64,000 bases of DNA from Halobacillus litoralis (GTDB lineage Bacteria; Bacillota; Bacilli; Bacillales; Halobacillaceae), in NCBI RefSeq assembly GCF_009856355.1, contig NZ_WMEW01000016.1, forward strand, positions 1 through 64,000, given 5' to 3'. Numbering within the stretch: position 1 is the stretch's first letter; each line of letters opens with the position of its first letter. The position numbers were made by a program, and so were the translations under genes. Of the stretch, positions 61,741-64,000 are shown piece after piece. The notes under the pieces were generated by a model. That model was not told the DNA's origin. It saw only the letters and a list, made by a program, of their open reading frames with translations, and searched no databases.

Positions 61741-62550
61741 ATGATCGAAGCTTTAAAGGAATTGAACCCTGTGATACAGGCGTTGATCGGTACACTATTC
61801 ACCTGGGGCATGACGGCCTTAGGTGCGTCTCTTGTATTTTTCGTGAAAGGAGCGAACCAGAAATTTCTTGATAGTATGATGGCCTTTGCCGGCGGGGTCA
61901 TGATTGCGGCCAGCTACTGGTCTCTTTTGGCACCTGCGATTGAAATGTCCGCAGACGGGCCGGTGCCGAACTGGGTCCCTGCGCTTGTCGGCTTTCTTCT
62001 CGGAGGTGTGATGCTTCTCTGGGTGGACCGGCTTCTCCCTCAGATGGACACGGACAAGTATTTAGGGGACATAACAGACAATAAGGCCAAGAACCGGACT
62101 GCTCTGCTCGTCTTTTCCATGACCCTCCATAACATCCCGGAAGGTCTGGCCGTCGGCGTTGCGTTCGGTGCCCTCGCCTCAAGCGGAACGGAATCAACGC
62201 TGGCCGGGGCGGTGGCTCTTGCACTCGGAATCGGTATCCAGAACTTCCCGGAAGGTACGGCGGTTTCCATGCCGCTCCACCGTGATGGAATGGGCAAAAA
62301 GAAAAGCTTCATGTTCGGGCAGTTTTCCGGCATGGTGGAACCGATCGCTGCTGTCGTCGGTGCGGCCGCTGTGATTTTCATCGAACCGATTCTCCCCTAT
62401 GCGTTAAGCTTCGCTGCGGGAGCAATGATTTTTGTCGTCGCCAAAGAAATCATCCCGGGTGCCCACGAAAAAGGCAATGTGAACCTCGCTTCGATCAGTC
62501 TCATGCTCGGTTTTGCTATCATGATGACCCTCGACGTTGCACTTGGATAA
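61741..62550 (+). CDS. ZIP family metal transporter
   Basis: A 269-residue importer of Zn2+ or related divalent metals with eight helices. The binuclear metal site motifs HNIPEG (helix 4) and QNFPEG (helix 5) are present; the latter has Gln-Asn-Phe as in GufA-type ZIP proteins. The middle loop lacks the long His cluster of eukaryotic ZIPs. AAAGGTGATGAACG precedes the ATG. Monocistronic, divergent from lutR. No Zur-type palindrome is seen in its promoter. Confidence 0.9.
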   Translation: MIEALKELNPVIQALIGTLFTWGMTALGASLVFFVKGANQKFLDSMMAFAGGVMIAASYWSLLAPAIEMSADGPVPNWVPALVGFLLGGVMLLWVDRLLPQMDTDKYLGDITDNKAKNRTALLVFSMTLHNIPEGLAVGVAFGALASSGTESTLAGAVALALGIGIQNFPEGTAVSMPLHRDGMGKKKSFMFGQFSGMVEPIAAVVGAAAVIFIEPILPYALSFAAGAMIFVVAKEIIPGAHEKGNVNLASISLMLGFAIMMTLDVALG

Positions 62551-62591
62551 CAAAGTGCTTATCTTTCTTATAAACGGTCTCCTATCTTATA

Positions 62592-62675
62592 TGGAGATGG
62601 TCATATTCCGCTCATCGGTGGATGCTCGCCACGGGCGTCTACACCAAACACTTCACGAGACCTTTATTAAATGAC
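62592..62675 (+). repeat. dispersed intergenic repeat, short form (copy D)
   Basis: GAGATGGTCATATTCCGCTC, then ATCGGTGGATGCTCGCCACG and GGCGTCTACACCA match copy A (2460-2540) along most of its length, including AAATGACG at the end. Confidence 0.7.
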
Positions 62676-62791
62676 GTGATGAAAGAGGGAAAGCTTTCCC
62701 GGAATGACTGATGGCGGATGACACACAGGAGAAAAAGAACAACAGTTCTCAAAAAAATGGCTCCGTAAAAGTTCAGTGTTGAAATTACTAC

Positions 62792-62827
62792 AAAAAGGAA
62801 CTTCCATAAAATTGGAAGTTCCTTTTT
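62792..62827 (-). terminator. terminator after the reverse transcriptase
   Basis: AAAAAGGAACTTCC and GGAAGTTCCTTTTT arms with ATAAAATT loop. Confidence 0.88.
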
Positions 62828-62840
62828 GTATTTGGCTTAT

Positions 62841-64000
62841 TCAACTAAAGCCCCCGTTCGTATAAAGCGAAAGCTTTGAACTGAAGTTCATCGCATGAGA
62901 TGTTTTTACATTATCGATGGGGAACAAATACGTACCATTCATATAGATCGTTTTCGTTCCTAAGCTAAAGGTTTTCTTATAAAAGGGCGGTGGCTGAAAA
63001 GGATGTTTTAGCGTTCCAACCGGTCGAAGACGGTTCACTAAAAATGGTTTCAGATCGTATGCAAGACGTGAGAACACAAGACTTACATGAGTCGCTCGCT
63101 TAAAGTATTGGTGAAGTCCTAAGACAAAACTATTGTAACGATGAATATTCTCAGCAGAAGGAGAACTTTTCATTCTTCGAATGAGTTTTTTCGCTTCCTG
63201 CTTCATTTTCTTTCTTTTTGAAGAAATGACCCCAGTATGGGCCACTCGTTTCTTACCCTTTTTATTCGCACGAATGGTGAACCCTAAGAACTCTGATTCT
63301 CGTTTTCTTAGGTTTACAATTTGAGATTTCTCTGGTGATATGTCCAGCTTCAAACGTTCTTTGAGGTACAAACGTACCGCATGGTACCACCGTTGCGCTG
63401 TCTTTCCATCCCGGCAAAGAATTTTAAAATCATCCGCATATCTGACCAGGTATCCTTGCTTCAAGTTCGTTTGTTTTCTCGCTCGTCTTCTGGCATCATC
63501 TGAACTGTAAGATTTCATCAAGGGGAATACTTCCCACTGGTCCGCAACCCATTGGTCTAGATCATTTAAGACAATATTAGATAGAAGGGGAGATAAGATT
63601 CCACCTTGTGGTGAACCCTTCTCAGGCACTCCTTCTCCATCAATTTCTGACTTTACCATTTTAGAAATACAAGCCAGTACCTTACGGTCTTGAATACCGA
63701 TATTCCAGAGTTGCTTCTTTAATAGACGATGATTTACGTTATCAAAGAAACTCTTAATATCTACATCAACGACGTAATGAAGTTGACCGCGATTAATCAA
63801 AGATTGTATTCTTGCCATAGCATGATGAGCAGACCGTAGGGGTCTGAAACCGTAGCTATGTTTGAAGAATTGAGATTCTACAATGGGTTCGAGAACTTGT
63901 TTGAAGCATTGTTGGATCACTCGATCCAGGATGCATGGAATACCAAGAGGTCTCCATTTTCCGTTCTCTTTTTCAATCCATTCTCTTCGAACTTTCTTCG
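62841..64000 (-). CDS. ltrA: group II intron-type reverse transcriptase/maturase (5' part beyond window)
   Basis: At least 386 codons, open at the right edge. RT blocks in order: KWRPLGIPCILDRVIQQ, DIKSFFDNVNHRLL, GSPQGGILSPLLSNIVLNDL and the catalytic RYADDFKIL, then thumb/maturase region (SEFLGFTIRANKKGKK; IHRYNSFVLGLHQYFKR). No HNH endonuclease motif is seen at the C-terminus, which ends MNFSSKLSLYTNGG. A terminator follows the stop. No domain V-like sequence is found in the 290 bases after the gene, so the intron RNA may be truncated on this side, or this is a free-standing intron-like RT. Confidence 0.88.
   Translation of the reverse strand, partial: KKVRREWIEKENGKWRPLGIPCILDRVIQQCFKQVLEPIVESQFFKHSYGFRPLRSAHHAMARIQSLINRGQLHYVVDVDIKSFFDNVNHRLLKKQLWNIGIQDRKVLACISKMVKSEIDGEGVPEKGSPQGGILSPLLSNIVLNDLDQWVADQWEVFPLMKSYSSDDARRRARKQTNLKQGYLVRYADDFKILCRDGKTAQRWYHAVRLYLKERLKLDISPEKSQIVNLRKRESEFLGFTIRANKKGKKRVAHTGVISSKRKKMKQEAKKLIRRMKSSPSAENIHRYNSFVLGLHQYFKRATHVSLVFSRLAYDLKPFLVNRLRPVGTLKHPFQPPPFYKKTFSLGTKTIYMNGTYLFPIDNVKTSHAMNFSSKLSLYTNGGFS

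Overview
The window reads as chromosome of a low-to-mid GC Gram-positive of the Bacillaceae. Evidence: strong AGGAGG-type ribosome sites, frequent TTG and GTG starts, a Bacillus-order rbsRKDACB operon, lutABC with a FadR-type lutR, homologues of B. subtilis YhdN, YcgT, YdaF, YqgC and BdbD, and sigma-A, sigma-B-like, cre and Fur sites of Bacillus type. Acid-rich proteins and many Na+- or H+-coupled carriers (CPA1 antiporter, BrnQ, two SDF symporters, YfcC, LctP) would suit a halophilic or alkaliphilic member, but I cannot name the genus. No rRNA, tRNA or CRISPR array was seen.

Layout. 1-1251: end of an insertion sequence that cuts off a penicillin-acylase gene. 1312-3392: aldo/keto reductase yhdN behind a sigma-B-like promoter, then a DUF456 membrane protein. 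3437-13751: a two-carbon/lactate block with an LctP-family permease, an FAH-family enzyme, glycolate oxidase glcD-glcF-glcE, malate synthase G (glcB) and a divergent LysR regulator; together they can take glycolate through glyoxylate to malate. 13793-18893: a frameshifted SDR gene and the formate dehydrogenase group fdhD-fdhF-DUF1641. 19012-21798: two-component system and a secreted YckD-like protein. 21931-22050: six AT-rich units at exactly 20-bp spacing. 22091-28102: trxA, a CGNR zinc-finger protein, DUF4397, DMT transporter, a run of very small membrane proteins and a CPA1 antiporter with a TrkA-C tail. 28179-29177: K+ channel. 29515-35172: ribose operon under RbsR.

35173-55541 is an accessory-type stretch of short transcription units, many with a local regulator and a visible operator: EmrE-like transporter/XRE-cupin, DUF4188/PadR, VOC/HxlR, then BdbD, BrnQ, AlaX, a RimL-like acetyltransferase, two tubby-like proteins flanking YfcC, two dicarboxylate/glutamate-type symporters, a hydrolase, an SDR and a Gfo/Idh/MocA dehydrogenase. 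55884-56918 is a Fur-controlled ferredoxin/flavodoxin-NADP reductase (YcgT type). 57890-61521 is lutABC plus lutR. 61741-62550 is a ZIP metal transporter. The right edge carries a partial group II intron-type reverse transcriptase.

Regulatory links: lutA and the distant LctP permease share almost the same promoter-operator block, with a LutR-type palindrome TCATC-N-GATGA just upstream of -10, so lactate oxidation and uptake look like one regulon 55 kb apart. cre-like boxes lie at the permease, glcB and lutR. A dispersed intergenic repeat occurs four times in long and short forms, and two insertion-sequence ends are present. The most unusual items are the 20-bp-period array, the leader peptide overlapping the permease start, the small genes below normal annotation size, one small gene with a lost start and an in-frame TAG, and the intergenic repeat family.
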